From positions 4,178,001-4,242,000 of the forward strand of contig NZ_CP023737.1 of assembly GCF_002752655.1 (NCBI RefSeq): a DNA stretch of 64,000 nt. Reading direction: 5' to 3'. Positions within the stretch are counted from its first letter, which is position 1, and the number at the start of each line of letters is the position of its first letter. Source of the DNA: Methylosinus trichosporium OB3b (GTDB lineage: Bacteria; Pseudomonadota; Alphaproteobacteria; Rhizobiales; Beijerinckiaceae). A model generated the notes under the pieces. The model worked only from the letters and a program-made list of their open reading frames with translations, did no database searches and was not told the DNA's origin. Shown piece by piece: positions 1 through 8,577 of the stretch. The position numbers were made by a program, and so were the translations under genes.

Positions 1-1
1 C

Positions 2-907
2 AAGCAATATGGTTTCGTGATCCCCGAAATTCGGCTCGCCGACGATCTCGCGCTGAAGCCGAAATCCTATCAGATCAAGATCCATGGCACAGTCGCGGTA
101 ACGCAGGAGCTGCGGCTCGGACAGCATCTCATCATCGTCGGCCAAGGGAGCGCGCCCGATCTTCCTTGCGAGGAGACTGTCGATCCGGCCTTCGGCTTGA
201 AGGCTGTCTGGATTCCGGACGCTCTGGTCGCAGAGGCGCGCCGCGAAGGTTTCGAGCCGGTCGATCCGATCTCTGTGCTGCTCACGCATCTCTCCGAAGT
301 GCTGCGCAACAATCTGGCTCAGCTGCTGTCCTATCGCGACGCGCGCATGTTGCTCGATCGGCTGGAGCCGGAGTATCGCAAGCTGATCGATGAGATCGTC
401 CCAAATCTTATTTCCAATTCCGGCCTGCATTCGGTGTTGAAGCTGCTTCTCGCCGAGCGTGTTTCGGTTCGCAATCTGGAGCTCATTCTGGAGGCCGTCG
501 CCGAGGTCGTTCCTTATTCGCGCCGTGCGGAGCCGATCGTCGAGCATGTGCGTGCGCGGCTCGGACCGCAGATTTGCGGCGAAGCGTCGATGAATGGCGT
601 GCTCAGCGTGCTGCGCCTCGGCAGTCGCTGGGACCTGTTCTTTCACGAAAGTCTGCGCCGCGACGCCAAGGGTGAGATCGTCGAGTTCAACGCCGAGCCG
701 TCGCTGATCGAGCAATTCGGGCAGGAGGCCGCGGCCGCCATTCGCGAGCGCCTCGAGCGCGGGGATGTCTTCGCTGTCGTCACGACGCCAGAGGCGCGTC
801 CTTATGTGAAGATGATCGTCGGCAGATTGTTCGCGGGATTGCCGGTGCTCTCGCATCTCGAGATTGCTCGCGGCATCGAGATCAAATCGCTCGGCTCGAT
901 ATCATGA
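2..907 (+). CDS. flhA: Flagellar export gate protein FlhA, C-terminal part (5' end outside window)
   Basis: This is the cytoplasmic C-terminal part of FlhA, the type III export-gate protein that docks chaperone-substrate complexes. The reading frame is already open at base 2 ([12 protein letters not shown]...), so the gene begins before the window and the GTG at 17 is not the start. Typical FlhA features are the VIPEIRL segment, the [14 protein letters not shown] helix and the late stretch ending near [15 protein letters not shown]. About 301 residues are present of a usual length near 690. The membrane domain lies upstream. Its stop overlaps the fliR start (ATGA at 904), so the two genes are translationally coupled. 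Confidence 0.95.
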   Translation, partial: KQYGFVIPEIRLADDLALKPKSYQIKIHGTVAVTQELRLGQHLIIVGQGSAPDLPCEETVDPAFGLKAVWIPDALVAEARREGFEPVDPISVLLTHLSEVLRNNLAQLLSYRDARMLLDRLEPEYRKLIDEIVPNLISNSGLHSVLKLLLAERVSVRNLELILEAVAEVVPYSRRAEPIVEHVRARLGPQICGEASMNGVLSVLRLGSRWDLFFHESLRRDAKGEIVEFNAEPSLIEQFGQEAAAAIRERLERGDVFAVVTTPEARPYVKMIVGRLFAGLPVLSHLEIARGIEIKSLGSIS

Positions 908-1659
908 CGCTCGGCGTCGAGGCGCTCGCGGCGACCTTGTTCGTCCTGTTTTGTCGTATCGGAGGCTGCATCATGGCGATGCCGGGATTCTCGAGCCCGC
1001 GCATTCCGGTGCAGGCGCGGCTCTATATCGCGATCGCCATCACCATCGCGCTCGCGCCGAGGCTGGTCGAGGTGGTCGCGCCCATCGCGTCCAGCGCCTC
1101 GGCGACGGGTCTCGCCGTCCTGCTGGTCGGCGAGCTGCTGGTCGGCGTGCTTATCGGTTCGCTGGCGCGTCTTTTCTTTTTCGCGCTCGAGACACTGGCG
1201 ACGGCGGGCGTGACGGCGGCGGGGCTCGGCAATGTGCTGGGCGCGCCGATGGAGGAGGCGGAGCCGCTGCCGGCGATGAGCTCGTTCATCATGCTGGGCG
1301 CGACGGCGCTGATCTTTCTGCTCGACCTCCATTGGGAAATGGTCCGAGGCGTATTCTTGTCCTATACCGCGATTCCGATCCGCGACGCTTTCCAGGCTCG
1401 GAACATGCTGTCGGAATATACCAAGGTTCTCACTCAGGCGTTCCTCGTCGCGCTGCGCATCAGCAGTCCGTTGCTGCTGTTCGGGTTGATCGTGAATCTC
1501 GCGTTCGGATTTCTCAATCGCATGACGCCGCAGGTTCCGGTGTTCTTCGTCTCGACACCGCTGCTGATCGGGTTCGGTTGCTATTGGTTCTATCTCATGG
1601 CGGACGATTTTTTCGCCGCCTTCATATCGTCCTTCGGCTCGTGGCTGCTGACGGGATAA
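904..1659 (+). CDS. fliR: Flagellar biosynthesis protein FliR
   Basis: FliR is an integral membrane component of the flagellar type III export gate, acting with FliP and FliQ. The 251-residue protein has about six hydrophobic segments and the family pattern of an early [17 protein letters not shown] stretch followed by long alternating membrane helices. It begins at the ATG overlapping the flhA stop and is followed after 5 bases by the FliJ-like gene. No oddities are seen. Length and order (flhA-fliR) fit rhizobial flagellar clusters. Confidence 0.94.
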   Translation: MTLGVEALAATLFVLFCRIGGCIMAMPGFSSPRIPVQARLYIAIAITIALAPRLVEVVAPIASSASATGLAVLLVGELLVGVLIGSLARLFFFALETLATAGVTAAGLGNVLGAPMEEAEPLPAMSSFIMLGATALIFLLDLHWEMVRGVFLSYTAIPIRDAFQARNMLSEYTKVLTQAFLVALRISSPLLLFGLIVNLAFGFLNRMTPQVPVFFVSTPLLIGFGCYWFYLMADDFFAAFISSFGSWLLTG

Positions 1660-1664
1660 GGCGC

Positions 1665-2057
1665 ATGAACTGGAAAAGTCGACGTAGGATTCTCGCGGTG
1701 CACGAGCACCTGCACAAGATCGAGATCGGGCGGCTCTCGAAGCTGGAGCGCGCTGCGCGCGATCTGAAGGAAGAGGAGGCGCGCATCGTCGGCTATCTCG
1801 ACGGCAATCGCGAGATGATCGCTATGTTTCCCGACATCGTGCTCGAACGTCTCAAGTCCAATATCCGGCGGCAGCAGGATATGCTGAAGGAAGTCGAGCG
1901 GCAGACGGATCTGACGCTGGAGCAGGCGAGACGGGTGAAGCAGGCGGAACGCCTCGTCGACAACGCCGAGCAGGCGCGTGAGCAGGCGCTGGAGCTGGAA
2001 GCGTTGCGAGAGATTCTCGAGCACCATTCGCATATGACCGACCTAAGCGCTCGGTAA
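1665..2057 (+). CDS. fliJ: FliJ-like flagellar export protein
   Basis: This 130-residue, highly charged protein is predicted to be almost entirely coiled coil (long Glu/Arg/Leu/Gln stretches from about residue 15 to 120), with no signal peptide or membrane segment. Size, composition and position directly behind fliR match the FliJ-like proteins of alphaproteobacteria. FliJ interacts with the ATPase FliI and FlhA during export. Assignment rests on context and coiled-coil character rather than a diagnostic motif. The start ATG at 1665 lies 5 bases after the fliR stop. Confidence 0.7.
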   Translation: MNWKSRRRILAVHEHLHKIEIGRLSKLERAARDLKEEEARIVGYLDGNREMIAMFPDIVLERLKSNIRRQQDMLKEVERQTDLTLEQARRVKQAERLVDNAEQAREQALELEALREILEHHSHMTDLSAR

Positions 2058-2094
2058 CCATTTCGCGCTATCACCAATCGAGAGGGACGCGCTC

Positions 2095-2583
2095 ATGTCG
2101 ATCTTTCCCGCTGTCGATCTCGTGACCGACGTCGCGCAGGCGGCCGACCCGCAGAAGCGAAGCGCCGCGGTGGCGCGTCTTGGGGAATTGGGTTCGGCGC
2201 GTCTGCGATCGGACGATGAGTTCGCGCGTCTCGTCGGCGCGCCGCAGCATTCGCCGGGGCCGACGCAGACGGCTGCGCCGGTCTTGCGGACCGGTGGGTC
2301 CGCGAGCGGAGCAATGCAGAAGATAGCTTCGGCGGCCGACGCGGCGGAGAGTTTCGAGGGATTCGTCATTCAGTCTTGTCTCGAGACGATTTTGCCGAAA
2401 GGCGAGGACGGGCTGTTCGGTCACGGCGCTGCGGGCTCGGCTTGGCGATCGATGATGGCCGAGCAGATCGGTCGGCAGATCGCGAAGGCGGGCGGTTTCG
2501 GCATGCGCGCCGCGTTGGTTCGTGATCTCGAGCATCGAGCGGGGGGTCAGGGCGGTGTGACACAATCGAAGGCTGCCGGCTGA
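2095..2583 (+). CDS. cheL: Rod-binding protein (FlgJ N-terminal domain / CheL type)
   Basis: This 162-residue protein has a central rod-binding domain typical of FlgJ N-termini (around residues 80-150: FEGFVIQSCLETILPK, then GSAWRSMMAEQIGRQIAKAGG). In alphaproteobacteria the muramidase half of FlgJ is absent and this short form, called CheL or FlgJ-like, is a scaffold for rod assembly in the periplasm. The start ATG is preceded by GAGAGGGA at a good distance. It lies between the FliJ-like and FlgN-like genes. Confidence 0.85.
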   Translation: MSIFPAVDLVTDVAQAADPQKRSAAVARLGELGSARLRSDDEFARLVGAPQHSPGPTQTAAPVLRTGGSASGAMQKIASAADAAESFEGFVIQSCLETILPKGEDGLFGHGAAGSAWRSMMAEQIGRQIAKAGGFGMRAALVRDLEHRAGGQGGVTQSKAAG

Positions 2584-2622
2584 TCGGGCCGGCGCGTTCT
2601 GGGCAGAGGAAGCGGTCGGGCG

Positions 2623-3054
2623 ATGGTGGCTCAAAGGCGACAAGAGGCGAGGGCGCCGGTTGCGCCGTCGCATGGCGGAATAGTGTTGAGCGAAGCGGCG
2701 CTCGACGGGAAGCGCTCGGCGCTTCTGGGATGCGTGGATCGGCTCGCGCGATTGATCGAGTTGGAGAGCGCGGCGCTGAGGGAGCGCCGGGCGATCGACT
2801 TCGAGGAGTTCAATTCGCGCAAGGCGCATGCGCTGCTCGAGTTTTCCCGAGCCTCGCGCGCGTTCGGCGCGACGCGCTCCGCGCCGTCGGTGGAAGCTGC
2901 GCTGACGCGGCTGCGCGATCGGCTCGCCGAAAATGCAGAGCTGCTCGACGATCGTCTTCGGGCGATGCGCGAGATCGCCGGGATCATGATCTATACGATC
3001 GAAATGGCCGATTCGGACGGCACCTACTCGATGCGCGTGCAAACTACTCGTTGA
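2623..3054 (+). CDS. FlgN-like flagellar chaperone (tentative)
   Basis: The protein has 143 residues, is soluble and mostly helical, with a heptad-like pattern from about residue 25 to 125. Size and fold prediction resemble FlgN-type export chaperones that bind the hook-filament junction proteins, and genes of this kind follow cheL in rhizobial flagellar clusters. No catalytic motif is visible. AGAGGAAG lies 9 bases before the ATG. The FlgN call is an inference from length and neighbourhood; a general flagellar coiled-coil protein is equally possible. Confidence 0.6.
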   Translation: MVAQRRQEARAPVAPSHGGIVLSEAALDGKRSALLGCVDRLARLIELESAALRERRAIDFEEFNSRKAHALLEFSRASRAFGATRSAPSVEAALTRLRDRLAENAELLDDRLRAMREIAGIMIYTIEMADSDGTYSMRVQTTR

Positions 3055-3072
3055 GCTTACGGAGTGCGTGTG

Positions 3073-3555
3073 ATGTTGCGTCTGCTCCTGATCGGGATAT
3101 GGACCTGCTGTGTGACATTGGCGTCCACCTATGGCGCCGCCTATTGGAAGAGCCACCGCGGCGCGCCGCAACCAGAGGCGCATGTCGAGAAGCTGGAGGT
3201 GCGCAAAGTAAAACCGATCTCCGTGCCGATCATTTCCGAAGGTCAGTTGAAAGGTTATATTTCCGCGGAGTTTTCATATGTCGTCGTCGCTCCGGAAAAG
3301 TCACATGGCGGCGGACACGGTGAGGCCGCGGCGGGAGACGGGGCTCTCGACGCGGACAGCTATGTGATGGACGAGGCGTTCCGTCGGCTCTACGCGGACA
3401 GCAATCTCGACTTTCGGCACATCGAAAAATTCGACCTCAATGCATTCACGCATGAGGTGACGCAACGCGTGAATGATCGATTGGGGTCAGGGCTCGTCCG
3501 AGAGACTTTGGTCAAAAGCTTCGCCTTCGTTCCGAAGGACGACATTCCGCACTGA
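3073..3555 (+). CDS. Membrane-anchored flagellar-cluster protein, possible FliL-like paralogue
   Basis: The 160-residue protein has one N-terminal membrane segment (about residues 2-24) and a periplasmic remainder. A KSHGGGHG motif at bases 3298-3321 is found again, identical in protein sequence, in FliL at 6004-6027. The C-terminal third (HEVTQRVNDRLGSGLVRETL) has the layout of the end of FliL-type domains, so a divergent FliL-like protein is possible. The ATG at 3073 is preferred over the GTG at 3064 because GGAG ends 8 bases upstream. Function is not established. Confidence 0.7.
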   Translation: MLRLLLIGIWTCCVTLASTYGAAYWKSHRGAPQPEAHVEKLEVRKVKPISVPIISEGQLKGYISAEFSYVVVAPEKSHGGGHGEAAAGDGALDADSYVMDEAFRRLYADSNLDFRHIEKFDLNAFTHEVTQRVNDRLGSGLVRETLVKSFAFVPKDDIPH

Positions 3556-3563
3556 CGCGCGGA

Positions 3564-4232
3564 TCAGCCCATGAGCATGTAACCGAGAAAGCGCTGAGAA
3601 TCGATCGGGTCATAGCCGAGCCGCAAGCGCAGCTTCTTGCGCAGCTTGCTCACATGGCTTTCGACGACATTCTCTTCGACGACGTCATCGAACAATCCAT
3701 AGACGGCGTTGAAGATTTGGGACTTGGTGAGCCGGCGTCCACGATTCATGACGAAATATTCGAGGATGCGTCGCTCGCGGCGCGGCAGCGCCAGCGGCTC
3801 GCCGCAGACCAGAGGATCGCGGCCGTCGAAGAACACCTGCATCGGTCCGACCATGGCGTAGTCGCGCCGGATCTCCGCACGCCGGCGAATGGCGCAGACG
3901 CGCGCCAGAATTTCCTTCACATGAATCGGCTTGCGCACGACGTCGTCGACGCCCGCGGTGAACAGTCCCAGCGTCTGCTCGAGGGACGGAGCCTCGTTCA
4001 TCGCGATGACCGGCGCCTGAGAGCGCTTGCGAATGATTTTCGGCAGCTCCTCGCGCTCGGGGCATTCGCCGATCAAAAAGGCCTCGACGGCGGCCACGTC
4101 GGTCTCGACGGCGGAGCCGACCCAGTCGAGAAATTGACCAGAGCAGAAGCCGGCGGAGGAAATGCCTTCCTGGCCGAAGTGGCGCGCATATCCACTCGTC
4201 ACCAGCTCACGTTCATCCACGATTATGAACAT
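3564..4232 (-). CDS. ftcR: FtcR-like flagellar transcriptional regulator (OmpR-type)
   Basis: This 222-residue regulator has a receiver-like N-terminal domain (about 1-115) and a C-terminal winged-helix DNA-binding domain (about 125-220, with [20 protein letters not shown] and [16 protein letters not shown]). FtcR is the master or class II activator of flagellar genes in Rhizobiales. The usual phospho-acceptor context is poorly conserved, as in FtcR. It runs opposite to all surrounding flagellar genes and shares a 250-base intergenic region with the MotE-like gene. The start ATG at 4232 was chosen because the receiver fold ([11 protein letters not shown]) starts there. Confidence 0.88.
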   Translation of the reverse strand: MFIIVDERELVTSGYARHFGQEGISSAGFCSGQFLDWVGSAVETDVAAVEAFLIGECPEREELPKIIRKRSQAPVIAMNEAPSLEQTLGLFTAGVDDVVRKPIHVKEILARVCAIRRRAEIRRDYAMVGPMQVFFDGRDPLVCGEPLALPRRERRILEYFVMNRGRRLTKSQIFNAVYGLFDDVVEENVVESHVSKLRKKLRLRLGYDPIDSQRFLGYMLMG

Positions 4233-4262
4233 AGCCGCCCCCTTGACAATCCCGTCGCCCCA

Positions 4263-4280
4263 GTGATTTGCGCGAATCAC
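4263..4280. promoter_or_regulatory. Inverted repeat between ftcR and motE, candidate operator
   Basis: A perfect dyad, GTGATT-N6-AATCAC, lies in the divergent ftcR/motE intergenic region, 31 bases upstream of the ftcR start. Its placement would suit binding by FtcR itself or another regulator. No binding consensus is known to me to test this against. Confidence 0.4.
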
Positions 4281-4501
4281 TATGGCACTACTTAGCCGTA
4301 TCGATTCCTCGGCGTCAACGAAATAGTAACCCTGTTCGTGTCGACTGCGACCAACGCGACGCGCGCAGTCGAGGCGTCGTCGGGGGTGACCGTCTTCGTG
4401 CGCTCGAGACGAGCGTCGCGGCGCGCATTTGCGCGAGAGCAAGCCACACGCAAGGCGGCTCGGTCAATTTGCTCCGGCCGATGACCGACACGAACCCACA
4501 C

Positions 4502-5053
4502 ATGAAACATCGAACGCGCGCGAATCGCATCGCACTCGTCGCCGCCGTGCTCGGCTGCTGGACGGGGGCTGTCCTGGCCGAGCCGAAGAGGCCGGAGCCG
4601 CCGGCCAGAAGCGATTCGGGGATGGCGCGCCAACAACGTGATTCGGCCTCTTCCGAGGCGGAGCGTTATTGCGCCGATGTCGCGGCCACGGCGAGCGCCG
4701 CGCGCAATGCGCGGGTGGAAAAGGAGCTCATGGAGCTCGAGCAGCAGATCATTCGACGCACCGCGGAGCTCGAGGCCAAGCGCGCCGAGCTGCAGTCCGT
4801 CATCGATCGTCGCGAAGCGATGGTCAAGAAAGCGGATGAGCGTCTGGTCGCCATTTATGCGCGCATGCGCCCGGATGCGGCGGCCGCTCAATTCGCCAAC
4901 ATGGACGAAGAAATGGCGGCGGCGATGCTGATGCGTCTCGAGCCGAAGAAGTCGAGCGCGATATTGAACGAGATGGAGGCGGCGCGCGCGGTCGCGCTGA
5001 CCAAGAAAGTTGCGGGGCTTTCGACATTTCCGCAGGGCGGGATCAAGCAATGA
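4502..5053 (+). CDS. motE: MotE-like periplasmic flagellar motor protein
   Basis: This 183-residue protein has an N-terminal signal peptide (about 1-26, ending GAVLAEP), a coiled-coil stretch (about 65-115) and a C-terminal MotE domain (YARMRPDAAAAQFANMDEE, then AMLMRLEPKKSSAILNEM). In rhizobia MotE is the periplasmic chaperone of MotC, needed for motor function. It overlaps flgH by ATGA at 5050, so it forms the head of the flgH-fliL-fliP operon. An in-frame ATG at 4481 would add seven residues; neither start has a clear ribosome binding site. Confidence 0.8.
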   Translation: MKHRTRANRIALVAAVLGCWTGAVLAEPKRPEPPARSDSGMARQQRDSASSEAERYCADVAATASAARNARVEKELMELEQQIIRRTAELEAKRAELQSVIDRREAMVKKADERLVAIYARMRPDAAAAQFANMDEEMAAAMLMRLEPKKSSAILNEMEAARAVALTKKVAGLSTFPQGGIKQ

Positions 5054-5772
5054 GCAGCAAGAGCGCGCCGGTTCTGCTGCTGCTCGCGCTCGCCGGATGC
5101 GCGACCGATCCGCGTGACATCGGACGCGAGCCGCATATGAGTCCGGTGGGGAGTGGACTGAACACCGTCGATGATCAGCTTCCGACGGGCTCGATTCGCG
5201 ACGGGGCGCTCGGTCCGCATATGCGGCTCGACGAAAATCGCATCAATCTCTACCGCGACGTGCGGGCCATGAGCGCCGGGGACGTCGTCACGGTCAACAT
5301 CTCCATGGACGACAAGGCGGTGCTCGGCAATTCGACCGATCGTTCGCGCGATTCGAAGGTCAAGAGCGAATGGTCGTTCCTGTTCGATTTCCTCGCCGGC
5401 GGATCAGGCGCCACCGAGCACAAATGGAACGGAACGATCTCCAATGATCTGCAGTCTAGCTCCTCGACTCAGGGGCAGGGGTCGATCAATCGGTCCGAAC
5501 AGATTCGTCTGTCGATCGCCGCTGTGGTCACGGCGGTTCTTCCCAACGGCAATCTCGTGCTTCGCGGCTCCCAGGAGATAAGGGTGAACTACGAGCTGCG
5601 CGTGCTCACCATCGCCGGCATCGCGCGGCCTCGCGACATCGCCAAGGACAACACCATCTCCTACGACAAGATCGCCGAAGCGCGCGTTTCCTATGGCGGG
5701 CGCGGGCGCTTGTCGGAAGTGCAGCAGCCGGCCTGGGGTCAGCAAGTCTACGACATTTTCGCGCCGTTCTGA
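5050..5772 (+). CDS. flgH: Flagellar L-ring lipoprotein FlgH
   Basis: FlgH forms the outer-membrane L ring of the basal body. The 240-residue protein has a lipoprotein signal with the acylated cysteine at residue 17 (LALAG-C) and the family's C-terminal core (LVLRGSQEIRVNYELR, then ISYDKIAEARVSYGGRGRL). The length is normal. The start overlaps the end of motE, and fliL follows after 18 bases. Confidence 0.95.
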   Translation: MSSKSAPVLLLLALAGCATDPRDIGREPHMSPVGSGLNTVDDQLPTGSIRDGALGPHMRLDENRINLYRDVRAMSAGDVVTVNISMDDKAVLGNSTDRSRDSKVKSEWSFLFDFLAGGSGATEHKWNGTISNDLQSSSSTQGQGSINRSEQIRLSIAAVVTAVLPNGNLVLRGSQEIRVNYELRVLTIAGIARPRDIAKDNTISYDKIAEARVSYGGRGRLSEVQQPAWGQQVYDIFAPF

Positions 5773-5790
5773 TCACAGAGGGAGCTGCTC

Positions 5791-6366
5791 TTGGCCGGCC
5801 CGTCCGCTTCGTCCTCTCCCGCGCCGTCGTCGTCCTCCATGCAGACGGTGGTTGCGCTCGTCGTCGCCACTCTGCTCGCAGTCGGCGGGGGCGTCTTCCT
5901 CGGATCGACTCTCGTCGGCGATAAGCCGCAGGCTCCGGCGCATGGCGACGAAGTCAAGGAGAGCGCCGCGGCGCCCGCCAAGCCGGCAGCCGAGCCCGCG
6001 AATAAAAGTCACGGCGGCGGCCATGGCTCCGCCGCCGGCGCCAAGGAGGCGCCGGCTCCCGCGCCGACGCCGAAGTGGAAGCTCAAGGAGCTCGCGCCGA
6101 TCGTCACCAATCTTTCGGAGTCGGAAGCCGGCTGGGTGCGCCTGCAGGCGGCGATCATCTACGATATGGCGGCGCTGCCGGAGCCCGACATGCTGGTGTC
6201 GCAAGTGACGGCGGACATAGTGGCCTATCTGCGCACGATGACGCTCGCCTCGATCCAGGGCGCCGACGGCCTGAGGCGATTGCATGAGGATTTATCGGAG
6301 CGCGCGGCGATTCGTTCCGAAGGGCATGTTCGCGAGCTCATCATTCAGGCCCTCGTCGTCCAATGA
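5791..6366 (+). CDS. fliL: Flagellar basal-body protein FliL
   Basis: FliL is a single-span membrane protein near the stator that supports torque. The 191 residues comprise a short Ser/Pro-rich cytoplasmic tail, one membrane helix (about 17-40), a low-complexity Ala/Pro linker with KSHGGGHG (bases 6004-6027) and a C-terminal FliL domain ending RSEGHVRELIIQALVVQ. The start is a TTG, supported by GAGGGAG 6 bases upstream. The end overlaps fliP (ATGA at 6363). Confidence 0.9.
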   Translation: MAGPSASSSPAPSSSSMQTVVALVVATLLAVGGGVFLGSTLVGDKPQAPAHGDEVKESAAAPAKPAAEPANKSHGGGHGSAAGAKEAPAPAPTPKWKLKELAPIVTNLSESEAGWVRLQAAIIYDMAALPEPDMLVSQVTADIVAYLRTMTLASIQGADGLRRLHEDLSERAAIRSEGHVRELIIQALVVQ

Positions 6367-7094
6367 AACGGCTCGCGCTCCTTCTCACCCTCGTCCTCCT
6401 TCCCGGCTGTGCGCTGGCCGAGGGATTCGATCTCAACGCGCTGCTGCCCGCGGGTGGGGGAGCGGCGAGCGGAAAGATCGTCCAGCTGCTCGCCGTGCTG
6501 ACGGTCCTCTCGATCGCGCCGGGCCTGCTCATCATGGTGACGAGCTTCACTCGCTTTGCGATCGCTCTGTCGTTTCTGCGCAGCGGCCTCGGCTTGCAGA
6601 GCACGCCCGCCAATCTCGTGCTCATCAGCCTCGCTCTGTTCATGACCTTCTATGTGATGGCGCCGACCTTCGAAGCGGCCTGGCAGGACGGGCTGAAGCC
6701 GCTGATGGATCAGAAGATCACCGAGGTCGAGGCGTTCGAAAAAATCTCGCAGCCGTTCCGCAAGTTCATGATCGCCAATGTGCGCGAGAAGGACATCAAG
6801 CTGTTCGACAGCCTGTCGCGCGAGCCGCGGCCGGCAGGTGACTACGACAAGCTCGGCCTGCAGGTGCTGGCGCCGGCGTTCATGATTTCGGAGCTGCGGC
6901 GCGGCTTCGAGATTGGGTTTCTCATTGTTCTGCCATTTCTCGTGATCGATATGATCGTCGCGGTCGTCACCATGTCCATGGGCATGATGATGCTGCCGCC
7001 GACGGCCATTTCCCTGCCGGTGAAAGTCCTGTTCTTCATCCTCATAGATGGCTGGAATCTGCTGGTCGGCAGCCTCATCCGGTCCTACGGCTGA
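6363..7094 (+). CDS. fliP: Flagellar export gate protein FliP
   Basis: FliP is a core pore subunit of the flagellar type III export gate. The 243-residue protein has a signal peptide (about 1-20) and four membrane segments. Family hallmarks are the stretch TSFTRFAIALSFLRSGLG, the segment KEDIK-like loop before FMISELRRGFEIGF, and MSMGMMMLPPTAISLPVK near the end. It is the last gene of the motE-flgH-fliL-fliP unit. The flagellin gene follows after a 260-base gap in which I recognise no consensus sigma-28 or sigma-54 promoter. Confidence 0.96.
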   Translation: MKRLALLLTLVLLPGCALAEGFDLNALLPAGGGAASGKIVQLLAVLTVLSIAPGLLIMVTSFTRFAIALSFLRSGLGLQSTPANLVLISLALFMTFYVMAPTFEAAWQDGLKPLMDQKITEVEAFEKISQPFRKFMIANVREKDIKLFDSLSREPRPAGDYDKLGLQVLAPAFMISELRRGFEIGFLIVLPFLVIDMIVAVVTMSMGMMMLPPTAISLPVKVLFFILIDGWNLLVGSLIRSYG

Positions 7095-7354
7095 GCGCGG
7101 CGCGCTTTCTCCAACTCTTCGATAATCCGTGCCTTTTTAGGTGTTCATTAAGCGCATTTGCCTCGAATTGTGGCGCTTTCCCCCACTGACGTGAGATAAC
7201 CGGAGCGTCCTCGAGGACACGGCCGCGCAGCGGTCTGGTCGCGAGACAAAATGCTTCGGATTGGGGCCGTGCGGCCCAAAGGCATGATGCCGCATCCGTC
7301 GAGCCGGTGAATTTCCGGGATGTCGCGTTCACCCCATCCAAGGATCGACGAGTC

Positions 7355-8266
7355 ATGGCCAGCATTCTCACCAACTCTTCCGCCATCACCGCTCTCCAGT
7401 CGCTGCGCTCCACGCAGCAGAATCTCGCGACCACGCAGAAGGAGATCTCCACCGGCCTCAAGGTTTCCAGCGCCGCCGACAACGCCTCGACTTGGGGCAA
7501 TGCCCAGACGATGCAGTCGGACCGCGGCGTGCTCTCGACGATCAGCGACTCGCTCTCCGTCAGCTCTTCCGTGCTGAACGTGGCGTCGGCGGCTGTGACC
7601 AATGCGATCTCGGTGATCAACAACATCAAGACGCAGGTCGCGCAGGCGGCTCAGCCGGGCGCCGACACGTCCAAGATCGGCACCACCCTCGCCGGCCTCA
7701 GCGATCAGCTGTCCAGCATCGTGACCTCGGCGAATTTCAACGGCCTCAATCTGACCGACGGCTCCGCCAGCTCCTACAGCTTCATCGCTTCCTACTCGGA
7801 GTCGCATGGCACGGCGGCGTCGAGCCTCAACACCATCGATCTGGCGGCGAGCGCGCTGATCGGCGGCGGCGGGACGTCTCCGGCGGTCGCGGCCGGCTCG
7901 GGCATTCTCGAGGCGGCGCAGGCGACCGGCTCGAGCGCGGCGACCGACTTCACGGCTCTCTCGGAGACGGATGTGGGCTCTGCGACCGCCATCGCCGACA
8001 CGCTGTCGAACGCCGATAAGGTGATCGCCGACCTCACGACCTATGCGGCGAAGATCGGCGCGACGCAGACGTCCGTCGACGCCCAGGGCGCTTTCATCAA
8101 GACGCTGAATGATTCGCTCGGAGAGGGCGTCGGCTCGCTGATCGACGCGGATATGAACGAGGCTTCGACCCGCCTGCAGGCCCTGCAGACGCAGCAGCAG
8201 CTCGGCGTGCAGTCGCTTTCGATCGCCAATCAGAACAGCCAGCAGATTCTGCGCCTGTTCCAGTAA
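7355..8266 (+). CDS. Flagellin
   Basis: This is the filament subunit, 303 residues, short as in many alphaproteobacteria. The conserved N-terminal D0/D1 region (about 1-130, with ALQSLRSTQQNLATTQKEIS and GLKVSSAADNAS) and C-terminal D1/D0 region (about 215-303, with LQTQQQLGVQSLSIANQN and a terminal ILRLFQ) flank a small, Ser/Ala-rich variable centre. AAGGA lies 10 bases before the ATG. A strong intrinsic terminator follows, fitting a highly expressed single gene. Confidence 0.95.
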   Translation: MASILTNSSAITALQSLRSTQQNLATTQKEISTGLKVSSAADNASTWGNAQTMQSDRGVLSTISDSLSVSSSVLNVASAAVTNAISVINNIKTQVAQAAQPGADTSKIGTTLAGLSDQLSSIVTSANFNGLNLTDGSASSYSFIASYSESHGTAASSLNTIDLAASALIGGGGTSPAVAAGSGILEAAQATGSSAATDFTALSETDVGSATAIADTLSNADKVIADLTTYAAKIGATQTSVDAQGAFIKTLNDSLGEGVGSLIDADMNEASTRLQALQTQQQLGVQSLSIANQNSQQILRLFQ

Positions 8267-8293
8267 GACATTTTCGTTCGCGAGAGCGGGGAG

Positions 8294-8321
8294 GGCCGCG
8301 CCTTCGGGCGCGGCCTTTTTT
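8294..8321 (+). terminator. Rho-independent terminator of the flagellin gene
   Basis: A perfect 9-bp stem (GGCCGCGCC / GGCGCGGCC) with a TTCG tetraloop is followed directly by six T residues, 27 bases after the flagellin stop. Confidence 0.93.
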
Positions 8322-8577
8322 CGTGGCGTCAATCGTCGAAGGCGTCGCGCGGTCGATCGTCGGCGCGATGATGCGCGGCCAGTCGAATGCGTCATTCGCG
8401 CCGAGCGCGAGGTAGACGGTCGCTCCGCGCGGCGCTTGGCGCAAGCTGCAAGAAGTCGCGCGTCTCGTTTGGACTTCTGAACGCGCGCGAAATTATCGGA
8501 ATATCGTTCGGCGAGCGACGCCGGCCCGTCGCGAGCGCGGGCCGGCGTCGATCATGCGCTCTCCTCTCGCGCGGAAC
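8322..8577. other. Non-coding interval between flagellin terminator and Gly/Tyr-rich gene
   Basis: With the terminator, the gap from 8267 to 8577 is 311 bases. Apart from the terminator I see no convincing gene, promoter or RNA. A short minus-strand reading frame (about 8330-8444) is discussed among the rejected items. Confidence 0.5.

Noticed and set aside
8330..8444. Minus-strand frame with a short stretch (VYLALGANDAFDW) reminiscent of GDSL/SGNH hydrolases.
   Set aside because: Only about 25 residues look protein-like, there is no start with ribosome site, and the frame runs through the flagellin terminator. At most a remnant.
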